Origin: JAAFHS01 sp031396505
Lineage (GTDB): Bacteria > Pseudomonadota > Alphaproteobacteria > Rhodobacterales > Rhodobacteraceae
NCBI GenBank assembly: GCA_031396505.1
Contig: JANNKX010000148.1
Coordinates: forward strand, 1-33,171
Length of the DNA: 33,171 nucleotides
Direction of reading: 5' to 3'
Numbering within the stretch: position 1 is the stretch's first letter; the number at the start of each line of letters is the position of its first letter. This document shows positions 6,574-15,900 of the stretch, piece after piece. The translations under genes and the position numbers were made by a program. The notes under the pieces are model-generated. The model was not told the origin of the DNA, did not search any database, and saw only the letters and a program-made list of their open reading frames with translations.

Positions 6574-7592
6574 TGCGTGCCGCACTTGCCGTTCTTGCCC
6601 TCGCGGTATCCGCGATGACGGCATCCGCACAAGTTCTTGATTTTGCAGAACTTGATGGCTGGGCGGCGGATGATCATCAGGCCGCCCTTATCGCATTTCG
6701 CGCAACCTGCGATGCGATCGACGGTGCCGATTGGCAACCGCTGTGCAACCTTGCGGCCGATGCAGGCGCCACGCCCGACAGTGCCCGCGCCTTCTTCGAG
6801 TTGTTCTTCCGCCCCGTTCTGATCGGTGATCCTCCCGCGCTTTTCACCGGGTATTATGAACCCGAACTCGCGGGCTCCCTGACCCGCACGCCGCGCTTTA
6901 CCGTGCCCCTTTACCGCCGCCCGCCCGAATTGGCCGATGGGCAGGTTTATCACAGCCGCGCCACCATCGCAGGCGGCATCCTGTCGGGCAGGGGCCTTGA
7001 ACTTCTCTGGCTCGATGACCCGGTAGAGGCATATTTTCTGCAGGTCCAAGGCTCGGGTCGCATTCGCATGCCCGATGGCCGCGTGATCCGCGTGGGTTAT
7101 GCCGGGCGCAACGGTCATGCCTATGTTTCGGTGGGCAAAGAAATGGTGCGCCGTGGCTTGCGCACGATTGAACAGGTGTCCGCCCAAGACATCAAGGCCT
7201 ACGTCCGCGCCAATCCGCAGGCCGGGGCCGCCATGCTCAACATCAACCCCTCCTACATCTTTTTCCGCGTGATTGATGAACTCCCCGCCGAAAAGGGCCC
7301 CATCGGGGCCATGGGCCGCTCCATCACCACCCTGCGTTCCGTCGCTGTCGACCCCGCCTTTACCCCGCTTGGCGCACCTGTCTGGGTCGAAAAGGACGGG
7401 GCCAGCCCGATCCGCCGCCTGATGATCGCGCAGGACACCGGGGGCGCCATCAAGGGGCTGCAACGCGCCGATATCTTCTACGGCACCGGGGCCGATGCGG
7501 GTGACGCCGCAGGCGTCATCAACGACGGTGGCCGCATGATCGTCCTGCTGCCCATCGACCGCGCCTTTGCCATGCTGGCCGTGGATGAATGA
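6573..7592 (+). CDS. mltA: Membrane-bound lytic murein transglycosylase A (MltA)
   Basis: Cleaves the MurNAc-GlcNAc bond of peptidoglycan with formation of 1,6-anhydroMurNAc. 339 aa. An N-terminal signal peptide with cleavage likely after ASA at 17-19; there is no lipobox Cys, so this looks soluble periplasmic rather than a lipoprotein as in E. coli. Seen: FTGYYEPELAGS and the MltA B domain (FLQVQGSGRI), then the 3D domain with LGAPVWVE and QDTGGAIKGLQRADIFYGTG containing the conserved Asp residues of the active site. The ATG at 6573 overlaps the Tim44-like stop and the end overlaps smr. Together with amgK and murU elsewhere in the window it fits a cell-wall turnover theme. Confidence 0.95.
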   Translation: MRAALAVLALAVSAMTASAQVLDFAELDGWAADDHQAALIAFRATCDAIDGADWQPLCNLAADAGATPDSARAFFELFFRPVLIGDPPALFTGYYEPELAGSLTRTPRFTVPLYRRPPELADGQVYHSRATIAGGILSGRGLELLWLDDPVEAYFLQVQGSGRIRMPDGRVIRVGYAGRNGHAYVSVGKEMVRRGLRTIEQVSAQDIKAYVRANPQAGAAMLNINPSYIFFRVIDELPAEKGPIGAMGRSITTLRSVAVDPAFTPLGAPVWVEKDGASPIRRLMIAQDTGGAIKGLQRADIFYGTGADAGDAAGVINDGGRMIVLLPIDRAFAMLAVDE

Positions 7593-8185
7593 TGGCCCGC
7601 CGCCGTACCCTGCGCCCCGATGAGGAAGAGCTTTGGCAAACCGTCGCCCGCAGCACAAATCCGCTGCACGGCCCCGGTTTTCTGCCCAACCCCGATACCC
7701 CGGCGTCAGTGAAAATCCCGATGGCCGCGTCCGCACCGCGGCCCGATCCGATCCCGCTGTTCACCCTTGGCGAAAAGGCCCGCACCAGCACCGCCCACCG
7801 TCTCGCGCCCAGCTTGCGCGACCATCTGGCCGCTGCCCCGCTGCAAATGGACGCCAAGGCGTTCGGGCGGATGACGCGCGGCAAACTCGCCCCCGAGGCG
7901 CGGATTGATCTGCATGGCATGACCCTTGCACAGGCACATCCCGAACTCATCGCCTTCATTCTGAACGCCCAATCCGCCGGTTTGCGTCTTGTCCTTGTCA
8001 TCACCGGCAAGGGCAAACGCGGCGATGATACCGGCCCAATCCCGCAGCGCATGGGGGCCTTGCGCCATCAGGTGCCGCAATGGTTGCGGATGCAACCCAT
8101 GGCGCAGGCCGTGCTGCAAGTGGCCGAGGCGCATCTGAAACACGGCGGGGCAGGGGCCTATTATGTCTATCTGCGGCGCAGGTAA
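7589..8185 (+). CDS. Smr domain protein
   Basis: 198-aa protein with a C-terminal Smr (small MutS-related) domain, a fold with nicking or endonuclease activity on nucleic acid in studied members; the cellular role of the stand-alone alphaproteobacterial proteins is not defined. The domain begins at about residue 104: RIDLHGMTLAQAH (the DLHG motif), LVLVITGKGKRGD (the TGKG motif), then PQWLRMQPMAQAVLQV and the closing GGAGAYYVYLRR. The N-terminal half is low in conserved features and Pro/Ala-rich. It starts at ATG 7589 or 7592, overlapping the mltA stop. It is the last gene of the tim44-mltA-smr unit. Confidence 0.93.
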   Translation: MMARRRTLRPDEEELWQTVARSTNPLHGPGFLPNPDTPASVKIPMAASAPRPDPIPLFTLGEKARTSTAHRLAPSLRDHLAAAPLQMDAKAFGRMTRGKLAPEARIDLHGMTLAQAHPELIAFILNAQSAGLRLVLVITGKGKRGDDTGPIPQRMGALRHQVPQWLRMQPMAQAVLQVAEAHLKHGGAGAYYVYLRRR

Positions 8186-8267
8186 CGGGCTGCCGCAAAA
8201 CCTTACCAAAGTGTTAAAATCATCCCGAAATTTGGTGACGGATCGTTGAAATCATTGGATAAACCTG

Positions 8268-8289
8268 AAAATTGACAGCCGTCAATTTT
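8268..8289. terminator. Inverted repeat between convergent genes, possible bidirectional terminator
   Basis: A perfect 9-bp inverted repeat (AAAATTGAC, loop AGCC, GTCAATTTT) lies between the smr stop and the stop of the convergent hydrolase gene. The stem is AT-rich, so it would be a weak hairpin, but its A/T ends supply a U-run in either direction. It could instead be a protein-binding palindrome. Confidence 0.4.
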
Positions 8290-8294
8290 GCTGG

Positions 8295-9443
8295 TTAAGG
8301 CCGCTGAAGCTCCCGCCCGACCACCGCCACCGGGGCCAGAATGATTTCTGTCGCATTGCGCACCGTCAGCACCACCCCCGGCAGCAACCCGGTCCGCCCG
8401 CGCCGATCCCGCGCAAGCGCCGTATCCACATCACCGATCCGCCCCATCAGCCGGATCAGCGCGGGACTGTTGCCCAGATTGAAATGCCCGGCCCCCTCGT
8501 CATAGGCCGCCACATCCAGATAGGTCACACGCAGGTCCGACAACCGCCGCACATCCGACAGATTCCCCAACCGCTCCGGCTCGCCTGTGACGCGGGCCGA
8601 CAGGTTCAAAAGCTGGTCCCGGTCCGACCCGAAAATCAGGAATGGCTCGGGCAGTTTCCCGATGGTCAACGCCTGTGTGCGAAACACGTCCACATCAATA
8701 TCCGGCGAAATCAGCAGCACGCCCCCAATACGGTCCAAACTCGTCTGGTCACCCCGGATCGCAATCTGCCGCATCGATTCCATCAACAGCGCCGACCCCA
8801 TCGAATGCGCCACCAGCACGATGTTTTCCGCCCCCGCCAACTGCACCTCGCGGATCAGGCTTTCCAACCCGTCCCGCGCGAACAGTGCGGAATCCCGGTC
8901 GCTGACATAGCCCAGCGCCGCGCCCTTCGATGGCCAGGAATAATGCACCGCAACACCCGGCAGTTCCAGATCATGTGACAGTTGCGCAAGCCGGTACAGC
9001 CCTTCGGCAAAGGTGTTGTTGAACCCATGCACAAAAATCACCGCATCCCGGTCCCCCGGCTTGCGCGCCCGCAAAGCTGCGGAAAGGTCGCTGCGAAAGG
9101 CTGGCGCATCCGCAATCGACAGGGCCGATGTCGTCAGAAAATCGCGCGTCGCATCGGGCGCACGCCGCCCCGGAAAGGTAATATCGCCCACCTCGCGGCC
9201 TGGTGGCACCGATACGTCGAAGCGGGCAAAGCGCAACTGCTCCGATCGCGTGGCGTCAAACGTCTGCGTCGCGGCATCGTAACCGCGCGTCGTGCCCACA
9301 AACACCGGCACAACCTGCCCGACGGCCGCCGCCGAGGGCACCACAGTGATCGCTCCGCGCGGCGTGCAGGCCGCCAGAACCATCACACACAGGATCATCG
9401 CCCCGCGTTTCACAAGATGCGCCCCAAATATCGTGCTTTGCAC
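8295..9443 (-). CDS. Alpha/beta hydrolase lipoprotein (DUF900 family)
   Basis: Predicted serine hydrolase of the DUF900 alpha/beta group; the natural substrate is unknown. 382 aa from a GTG at 9441-9443, with AAGGG upstream. A second GTG at 9411-9413 would give MKRGAMILCVMVLAAC, a cleaner lipoprotein signal peptide. The lipobox LAAC is at 23-26 of the longer form. Seen: FVGTTRGYDA, DAVIFVHGFNNTF (oxyanion-hole strand), SWPSKGAALGYVSDRDSA, the nucleophile elbow VAHSMGS, FGSDRDQ (acid candidate) and GAGHFNLG (His candidate). It would be an outer- or inner-membrane-anchored periplasmic enzyme. It follows hslU on the same strand after a 60-bp gap. Confidence 0.85.
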   Translation of the reverse strand: MQSTIFGAHLVKRGAMILCVMVLAACTPRGAITVVPSAAAVGQVVPVFVGTTRGYDAATQTFDATRSEQLRFARFDVSVPPGREVGDITFPGRRAPDATRDFLTTSALSIADAPAFRSDLSAALRARKPGDRDAVIFVHGFNNTFAEGLYRLAQLSHDLELPGVAVHYSWPSKGAALGYVSDRDSALFARDGLESLIREVQLAGAENIVLVAHSMGSALLMESMRQIAIRGDQTSLDRIGGVLLISPDIDVDVFRTQALTIGKLPEPFLIFGSDRDQLLNLSARVTGEPERLGNLSDVRRLSDLRVTYLDVAAYDEGAGHFNLGNSPALIRLMGRIGDVDTALARDRRGRTGLLPGVVLTVRNATEIILAPVAVVGRELQRP

Positions 9444-9481
9444 ATCCTGCCCTTTTGAAATCTGCGCTGAACAAACGCGTG

Positions 9482-9503
9482 CGCGCGCATTTGGTTCCGC
9501 GCG
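9482..9503 (-). terminator. Possible weak hairpin after hslU
   Basis: Immediately after the hslU stop codon, CGCGCG (9498-9503) can pair with CGCGCG (9482-9487) across a 10-base loop. A short T-containing stretch (GTTTGT) follows on the minus strand. The stem is short and the T-run is interrupted, so termination is uncertain. Confidence 0.25.
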
Positions 9504-10808
9504 TTACAGCACATAGCGCGCGATATCGGCAGAACGCGCCAACGCACCAATATTCGCCTCGACAAACGCCGCATCCACCGTGACCACATCGCCCGAACGG
9601 TCCGGCGCGGTGAATGACAACTCTTCGAACACCCGCTCCATCACCGTGTACAGGCGTCGCGCGCCGATATTTTCGATGGATTTGTTCACCTCGGCTGCAA
9701 TTCGCGCCAGTGCGGCAATCCCGTCGGACGTAAAGCTGACAGCCACCTCCTCTGTCGCCATCAACGCCGAATACTGCCGCGTCAGCGCGTTATCCGTCTC
9801 GGTCAGAATGCGCACGAAATCGTCTTCCGTCAGCGGTCGCAACTCCACCCGGATCGGCAAGCGCCCTTGCAATTCCGGCAACAGGTCCGACGGTTTGGCC
9901 ACATGAAACGCCCCGCTGGCGATGAACAGGATATGGTCCGTTTTCACCGCGCCAAACTTGGTTGAAACCGTCGTCCCTTCGATCAAAGGCAAAAGGTCAC
10001 GCTGCACACCTTCGCGGCTGACATCGGCCCCGCGCGCATCGGCCCGCGCGCAGATCTTGTCGATCTCGTCCAGAAACACGATGCCGTTTTCCTGTACCGC
10101 GTCCAAGGCCTGCGCCTTGATCGCCTCATCATCCAGCAGCTTGTCCGCCTCTTGCCCGATCAGCAGGTCATAACTGTCGCGCACCGTCACGCGCTTGCGC
10201 GTCGTGCGCCCGCCAAAGGCTTTGCCGAACATCTCCTGCAAACCTTGCATCTGCATGTCCATCCCGCCCGCGCCCATCGGCATCATCGGAAAGGGCGATG
10301 CGCTATCGGCGATGTCGAGCTCGATCATCGTATCGTCCAGCTCCCCGCGTTTCAGCTTGCCCCTGAACATCTCGCGCGTTTGTTCGCGCGCATCCTTGCC
10401 TGCCAACGCCTCGATCACGCGCGCCTCCGCCGCCTTCTGCGCCCGCGCTTTCACATCCTCGCGCATTTGCGCCCGTGTGTCCGCCATCGCGATATCCACG
10501 AGGTCACGGATGATACTGTCCACATCGCGGCCCACATAGCCCACCTCGGTAAATTTCGTCGCCTCCACCTTCAGGAACGGTGCGCGCGCCAGTTTCGCCA
10601 GACGGCGGCTGATTTCCGTCTTGCCCACCCCCGTCGGCCCGATCATCAGGATGTTCTTGGGATACACCTCATCCCGCAGATCATCGCCCAACTGCTTGCG
10701 CCGCCAACGGTTGCGCAGCGCGACCGCGACCGCACGCTTGGCGTCGTTCTGGCCGATGATATAGCGATCAAGCTCTGATACGATTTCGCGTGGGGTCAGG
10801 TCTGTCAT
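9504..10808 (-). CDS. hslU: HslUV protease ATPase subunit HslU
   Basis: AAA+ unfoldase that feeds substrates into the HslV peptidase. 434 aa. Seen: the N-terminal TPREIVSELDRYIIGQ, Walker A GPTGVGKT at 57-64, the pore loop GYVGRDV, an intermediate I domain (about 110-230, with Gly/Met-rich MPMGAGGMDMQMQGL), Walker B IVFLDEIDKI, sensor-type IASGAFHVAKPSDLLPELQGRLPIRVEL, and the C-terminal tail ending ARYVL that docks into HslV. The ATG at 10806-10808 is preceded by GAGGGA. In most bacteria it directly follows hslV; here a DUF2157 gene lies between, six bases upstream of this start. Confidence 0.98.
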   Translation of the reverse strand: MTDLTPREIVSELDRYIIGQNDAKRAVAVALRNRWRRKQLGDDLRDEVYPKNILMIGPTGVGKTEISRRLAKLARAPFLKVEATKFTEVGYVGRDVDSIIRDLVDIAMADTRAQMREDVKARAQKAAEARVIEALAGKDAREQTREMFRGKLKRGELDDTMIELDIADSASPFPMMPMGAGGMDMQMQGLQEMFGKAFGGRTTRKRVTVRDSYDLLIGQEADKLLDDEAIKAQALDAVQENGIVFLDEIDKICARADARGADVSREGVQRDLLPLIEGTTVSTKFGAVKTDHILFIASGAFHVAKPSDLLPELQGRLPIRVELRPLTEDDFVRILTETDNALTRQYSALMATEEVAVSFTSDGIAALARIAAEVNKSIENIGARRLYTVMERVFEELSFTAPDRSGDVVTVDAAFVEANIGALARSADIARYVL

Positions 10809-10814
10809 GGTCCC

Positions 10815-11894
10815 TCAGATGCTTGGCGGCAGGCGGTGAAGCGGCAAAAACGGCAGCATCCGCAACAGCACTGCCCGGATACGTTCCCAGAACGCCCCCA
10901 GCAGCACAAGGAAGATGCCCAAGGCCAGAACGGTGTAAACCCCGCCTTCCGTGTCGAACATGGCCGAGGCGAGCGCCACCGCATAGCCAACCCCGGCAAT
11001 CAGAAACGACCGCCGGTCGATGACAATCGCCACCACCGCGATCAGCGCAAGAAACGCCAACAGTGTAAGGTTTCCCGCCCCGCCCTCGTGGGCCAGCAAC
11101 GACAGTGCCACCGTGTTCACCAGCGCGGGTGCCGCCACCACATGCAGCCAGAATCCGTTGGCTGCCCGCCGGGTCACCCGGTGCGGATCAGACATGTCGA
11201 ACATCATTGCGACCACGAACACCGCCCCGCCCAGCGCCAGCGTAATCCATGCGAATGGCCCCCCTGCCGACAGCAGGAACAAATCGGTCACACTTGTCGG
11301 CGTTCCCGCCCGTTCCGCCGCAAACACCAGTGCCGTCGCAAACAGCCCCAGCGCAATCATCGCCAGCGCGAATGGCACGCGAAACCGGAACCAGTAGATC
11401 AACAGCGCCACAGTGCTCAGCGCAAAGGGCAAAGGCAGGCTTGCATAATCCTGCTGCGCCAGCATGAAGGGCTGCGCAAACTGTGCCGCCATTCCCCCCG
11501 CCGCGTTGCCCGCAAACAGGATCGACAGCGCAATCGCGGGGGCCACCATGCGCCTGCGACGGACGAAGTATTCCGACAGCCCCCACAGAACGACGGCGCC
11601 GATGATGGAAACCGTCACTGTCTTGCCCAGGGTGTTGCCGCCCCCGACGGCAAGATAGATCCCCGCAACCCCGATCCATCCAAGCGCAAGAATACCAAGG
11701 CCCACGACGATAAAGACTTCGTTGAACCCCTTGAACAGCTCGAACGGCTCATCCCCCGGTGCCAGGTTCTCGCGTGCGCCGCGTCGGCTGTCTGCCAACG
11801 CCTTGAGATTGGCGGCCTGTGCCTCGTTCAGAATGCCCGCCCCAATTGCGGCGCGCAGATCGTCTGCACCGATGATACGGGCGGCATCAACCAC
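10815..11894 (-). CDS. DUF2157 multispanning membrane protein
   Basis: 359-aa membrane protein of unknown function. The N-terminal 60 residues are soluble and match the DUF2157 pattern (DDLRAAIGAGILNEAQAANLKAL, a short helical hairpin). After that come about 10 hydrophobic segments up to the C-terminus, separated by short loops with positive clusters such as VRRRR. The start is a GTG (11892-11894) that overlaps the hslV stop by eight bases, and the stop is six bases before the hslU start, so it is embedded in the hslV-hslU transcript and probably translationally coupled to hslV. A role in proteolysis or stress is only suggested by position. Confidence 0.85.
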   Translation of the reverse strand: MVDAARIIGADDLRAAIGAGILNEAQAANLKALADSRRGARENLAPGDEPFELFKGFNEVFIVVGLGILALGWIGVAGIYLAVGGGNTLGKTVTVSIIGAVVLWGLSEYFVRRRRMVAPAIALSILFAGNAAGGMAAQFAQPFMLAQQDYASLPLPFALSTVALLIYWFRFRVPFALAMIALGLFATALVFAAERAGTPTSVTDLFLLSAGGPFAWITLALGGAVFVVAMMFDMSDPHRVTRRAANGFWLHVVAAPALVNTVALSLLAHEGGAGNLTLLAFLALIAVVAIVIDRRSFLIAGVGYAVALASAMFDTEGGVYTVLALGIFLVLLGAFWERIRAVLLRMLPFLPLHRLPPSI

Positions 11895-12444
11895 GGATCG
11901 TCTCCACCGTCAGATTGCCGTTGGTGTAAACACAGATATCGGCCGCGATCGCCATCGCTTGCCGCGCCACATCTTCGGCCGACAGGTCAGTCGTCATCAA
12001 TCCCCGCGCCGCCGCCAGCGCGAAATTCCCGCCCGATCCGATGGCCGCCACATCATGTTCGGGTTCCAGCACATCGCCCGCGCCCGTGATGATAAAGATA
12101 TCCCGCCCGTCCGTCACAATCAGCATCGCCTCAAGATTGCGCAGGTATTTGTCCATGCGCCAGTCTTTCGCCAGATCAACGCTCGCGCGGGCCAATTGGC
12201 CCGGATTGGCCTCCAGCTTTTTCTCCAGCCGCTCCAGCAGGGTGAACGCGTCGGCGGTGGACCCCGCGAAACCGACAACCACATCCTTGTCGCCGGGTGA
12301 CAGACGCCGCACCTTGCGCGCGGTGCCCTTCATCACGGTCTGACCCACGCTGACCTGCCCGTCGCCCGCCACGACCACCTCGCCCGCGCGCCGCACCGCC
12401 AGAATCGTCGTGCCGTGCCAGCCGGGGAACGTGTTTTCCGCCAT
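11887..12444 (-). CDS. hslV: HslUV protease peptidase subunit HslV
   Basis: Threonine peptidase of the bacterial proteasome-like HslUV (ClpQY) complex. 185 aa with a short propeptide; the mature N-terminal Thr is expected at Thr12 in GWHGTTILAVRR. Other family features: VVVAGDGQVSVGQTVMK, KVRRL, GFAGSTADAFTLLERLE, DWRMDKYLRNLEAMLIV, the GAGDV-EPE segment, and IGSGGNFALAAARGL near the C-terminus. The ATG at 12442-12444 has AGGGG upstream. It is the first gene of the leftward unit hslV-DUF2157-hslU, just after the trxA terminator. I did not find a convincing heat-shock promoter in the 40 bp available. Confidence 0.98.
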   Translation of the reverse strand: MAENTFPGWHGTTILAVRRAGEVVVAGDGQVSVGQTVMKGTARKVRRLSPGDKDVVVGFAGSTADAFTLLERLEKKLEANPGQLARASVDLAKDWRMDKYLRNLEAMLIVTDGRDIFIITGAGDVLEPEHDVAAIGSGGNFALAAARGLMTTDLSAEDVARQAMAIAADICVYTNGNLTVETIRG

Positions 12445-12483
12445 GTGATCACCCCTTGGTTAGACGCAATATGCGCACCCATC

Positions 12484-12521
12484 GCGCAAAACAAAAGGGC
12501 GGCCACGATGGACCGCCCTTT
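12484..12521 (-). terminator. Intrinsic terminator of trxA
   Basis: On the minus strand AAAGGGCGG (12513-12521) pairs perfectly with CCGCCCTTT (12494-12502) across a 10-base loop, followed by TGTTTTG. It begins 19 bases after the trxA stop codon. The GC-rich stem plus T-run is a classical Rho-independent terminator and separates trxA from hslV. Confidence 0.85.
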
Positions 12522-12539
12522 GAAATCATCGCCGTGACA

Positions 12540-12866
12540 TCAGATCGCCGATTGAATCCACGTGGCCAATGCGGCCTTGGGGGCTGCGCCCACCTTGTTC
12601 GAGATGACCTTGCCATCCTTGAACATGAACAAGGCCGGGATGCCGCGCACGCCAAGGGTGGCGGGGCTGTCGGGGTTTTCGTCGACGTTGACCTTTACGA
12701 TCTTGATCTTGCCTGCGTATTCTGTGGCAAGCTCTTCCAGTGCCGGGCCGATCTGGCGGCAGGGGCCGCACCATTCGGCCCAGAAGTCGACGACGACGGG
12801 AATGCTGGACTGGCGCACTTCGGCATCGAAGGTGGCGTCAGTGACGGCGACAGTGGCGTTTCCCAT
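12540..12866 (-). CDS. trxA: Thioredoxin
   Basis: Cytosolic dithiol reductant (108 aa). Seen: the active site WCGPC with Cys33 and Cys36, VVVDFWAEW before it, the buried KIVKVNVDENP strand and the cis-proline loop VRGIPALFMFKDG. The ATG at 12864-12866 is chosen because CGGAGAA lies at the right distance upstream and the product matches canonical thioredoxin length; longer in-frame extensions into the addA side have no such site. It lies 56 bp downstream of addA on the same strand, an arrangement conserved in alphaproteobacteria, and ends in a strong terminator. Confidence 0.98.
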   Translation of the reverse strand: MGNATVAVTDATFDAEVRQSSIPVVVDFWAEWCGPCRQIGPALEELATEYAGKIKIVKVNVDENPDSPATLGVRGIPALFMFKDGKVISNKVGAAPKAALATWIQSAI

Positions 12867-12922
12867 GGATGTTCTCCGGATCAAAGGTTGGGTCATGAAC
12901 CTAAGAAGGGCAGGGCGCAACG

Positions 12923-15900
12923 TCAAGGGATTGTGGCGCGCGCCAAGGCATCTCTCACGATATCGGGATCAAGGGCCATCAATATGGCGGTGCGCGTCCA
13001 CAGAACTGCCGTCTCGATCCGGTGGCCGGGGTAGATTTGCGCCAAGGCATCGGCATAGGCCCCCATCTGGCGCAGAATCCCTTCCGGGACTTCGGCTGCG
13101 GTTGGCGGGACCAACTGATTGGATTTGAAATCCACCGCCAGCACATGCCCCGCCCGCACCACCAGCCGGTCAATCGACCCATACATTCGCCGCCCTGCCA
13201 CCGTCGCTGTCACCGCCACCTCGGCCAGCGTGCCGTCTGCAAACACATCGGGATGCGCCGCCCGTACCGCCTGCGCCTCGGCCAGCACGTCGCGCGCGCC
13301 AATCGCCGTCGCAAAGGTGGCAAGGTCGCCTTGCGCCATATCACGTGGCAGTTCCAGCAGGCGGTGCAACGCGGTGCCGCGCGCCATCGCCACGTCGGTA
13401 TCCAGCCCCACCTCACCCGGCAGCGCCTTGGCCCCGCCAAGGGCCGACGGTGACAGCAAGTCGATCGCCGCACCCGGCGCAGGCGCGCGAAAGCCCGCCC
13501 AGACGGGCAGATCAACCGCGCCGCGCGCAACGCCCTGCATCGCGTCGCCAACCGGCCATGCGCCAAACGCATGCACCATCCCGCCATTGGCCGTTACCTG
13601 TGCCCCGACCCGCGCCATCCCTTCGCGGATCAGTTTGTACCAACTGTTGCCCTTGTCATCTTTCACCTCACCCGCTGCTGCCACAATCAACCGGCTTTGC
13701 GCCCGCGTCATCGCGACATACAATAGCCGCATATCTTCCGCCGCGCGCAGGTCTTTGCGCGACGCGGCCTCGGCCGCAATCAGGGGCGGGCTTTCCTCCG
13801 CCCTCGTTTTCCACAGCACCGGCCCGTCGCGCAGCGCGAGGATCTGCTCACGCTCGGTATCCCTTTTGTCTGCTGTGTCCGGCAAAATCACGATCGGCGC
13901 TTCCAGCCCCTTGGCCCCATGCACCGTCATCACCCGGATGCGCCCGCCATCGGATTCCATCTGGCGCTTCACGCTGATATCGTCCGCCGCAAGCCACGCA
14001 AGGAACCCCGTCAGGCTGGGCACCTCCGTACCCTCATATTGCAGCGCCTGGTTCAGCAGCTCGTCAATGCCATCTTCAACCTCGGCACCCAGTCGCGCCA
14101 ACAGGCGTTGCCGCCCATCATACCGCGTCAATGCGCGCTCCATCAGATCAAAGGGGCGCAGGAAATCGGTCGCATTGCGCAGATCGGTCAGCATCGCATG
14201 CACCTGCGGATACAGATGTGCCTGCGCGTCAAACGCCTCCCACAACAGGCCGCTGCGACCATGGGCCAGATCATGCAACGCCGCCTCGGTCAGCCCACCC
14301 AGTGGCGATCGCAGCACGGCTGCAAGCGACAGATCATCCATATCGGTCGCCAGAAACGCCAGCAGCGCCACGATATCTTTCACGGCCAGCTCTGAGCGCA
14401 GCTTCAAACGGTCCGCCCCCGCAATCGGCAACGCCAGATCCTTGCAGGCCTGAATCACCTCGGAAAAGATCCCCTGCCGCCCACGCACCAGCACCAGAAA
14501 ATCGCCAGGTCTGGCCCGCCGTGCGCCGCCTCTTTCCGGCACCATCATGCCGTCGCGCAACGCCGCATCAATCCATGCCGCCACCTTGCGCCCCATGATC
14601 GCGGTGTGGTGTTCGTCTGTGATAAGATCAACCGGGTCTGACCAATCCGCATCCGCCACCTTTTCGGCAGGCGGGATGATCGGCCACAGCTCCACCTGCC
14701 CCGGCATCGCGTCATGAAACGCCAGATGTGTCATCGCCCCGCCCACGCTGGCCGTATCCGGCAGTGCAAAGGTGGCGTCCACCACATCCAACACGGCCCG
14801 CGACGACCGGAACGAATATTGCAGGTCCAACTCTTGCAGCGGCTTGTCCACATCCGCCAACCGCGCCCGAAACAGCCCCTTCATCCGGTCAAAGGCCGCA
14901 ACATCGGCACCCTGAAATGAATAGATCGATTGCTTCTTGTCGCCCACCACGAACACCGTGCGCGCACGGTCCACCTGATCTGGTGCCTCCATGAATGCAT
15001 CCGTCAGCCGTTCAAACACCCGCCATTGATCGGGCGAGGTATCTTGCGCCTCGTCCACCAGAATGTGGTCAATCCCACCGTCCAACCGGTACAGCACCCA
15101 TTGCGCCACCGACGGATCGGTCATCAACAGCCGCGCCCGCGTGATCAAATCGTCAAAATCCAGATACCCCCGCGCCGCCTTGCGCGCGTTATAGGCCGGC
15201 AGAAACTGCGCCGCGAACGCATGCAGCGCCGCCGTCTTTTGCGCCGCCATCAGCCCGATCCGCCGCCCCCGCGCCGCCTCGACCCGCCCCATCAGCGCGT
15301 CAAGCCGGGGCATCAGGTTGGCAAGGCGCGTCTGAACGCCTTTCGTCGGAAACTTGCCAGTTTTGGCAAACCCGGCCTTGTCGCCCGTCGAAAACAGGAA
15401 CGGCCCTTCCATCTGGATCAGCGTGCCAAGGTCATGCCGCGCCAGATCAACCAGTCGCAGGCGCGCCGCCTCTTTGGCGTCACTTGGCCCGCTGCCCTCC
15501 AGCACCGGCAACAGCGTGTCAAGGATATCCGCCTCGTCCCCCAGCAGTACATCGGCCATGATCCTGGCCTCCGTCTCGCCTGCGCGCAGGCCGAATAGAT
15601 CCACGCATCGCGCCATATCCATCGGTGTCGCGAATGCCTCACGCGCCGACACGATCTGCATCAGCAATCCGTCCAGATCATCGCCCGTGTAAGCCCGCGC
15701 CAGCTGCCGCACCGCATCCGCTGCGGCACCCCCCGCCACTTCCTCAACCGCGTCCTGACGCAAAAGCCGCGCCGTGCGGTCATCCAGCTCCTGAAACTGC
15801 GGGCTGACCCCTGCCTCCAGCGGGAACCGCCGCAACAGCGTTGCGCAGAACGAATGGATCGTCTGAATGCGCAACCCGCCCGGCGTTTCAATCGCCATTG

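Noticed and set aside
6513..7736. 407-codon minus-strand frame opposite mltA
   Set aside because: Gly/Asp/His-rich shadow frame; mltA has a signal peptide, catalytic motifs and fitting overlaps.
8172..8197. Short inverted repeat (TGCGGC / GCCGCA) over the smr stop codon
   Set aside because: Only six pairs with a long loop and no T-run; not supported as a terminator.
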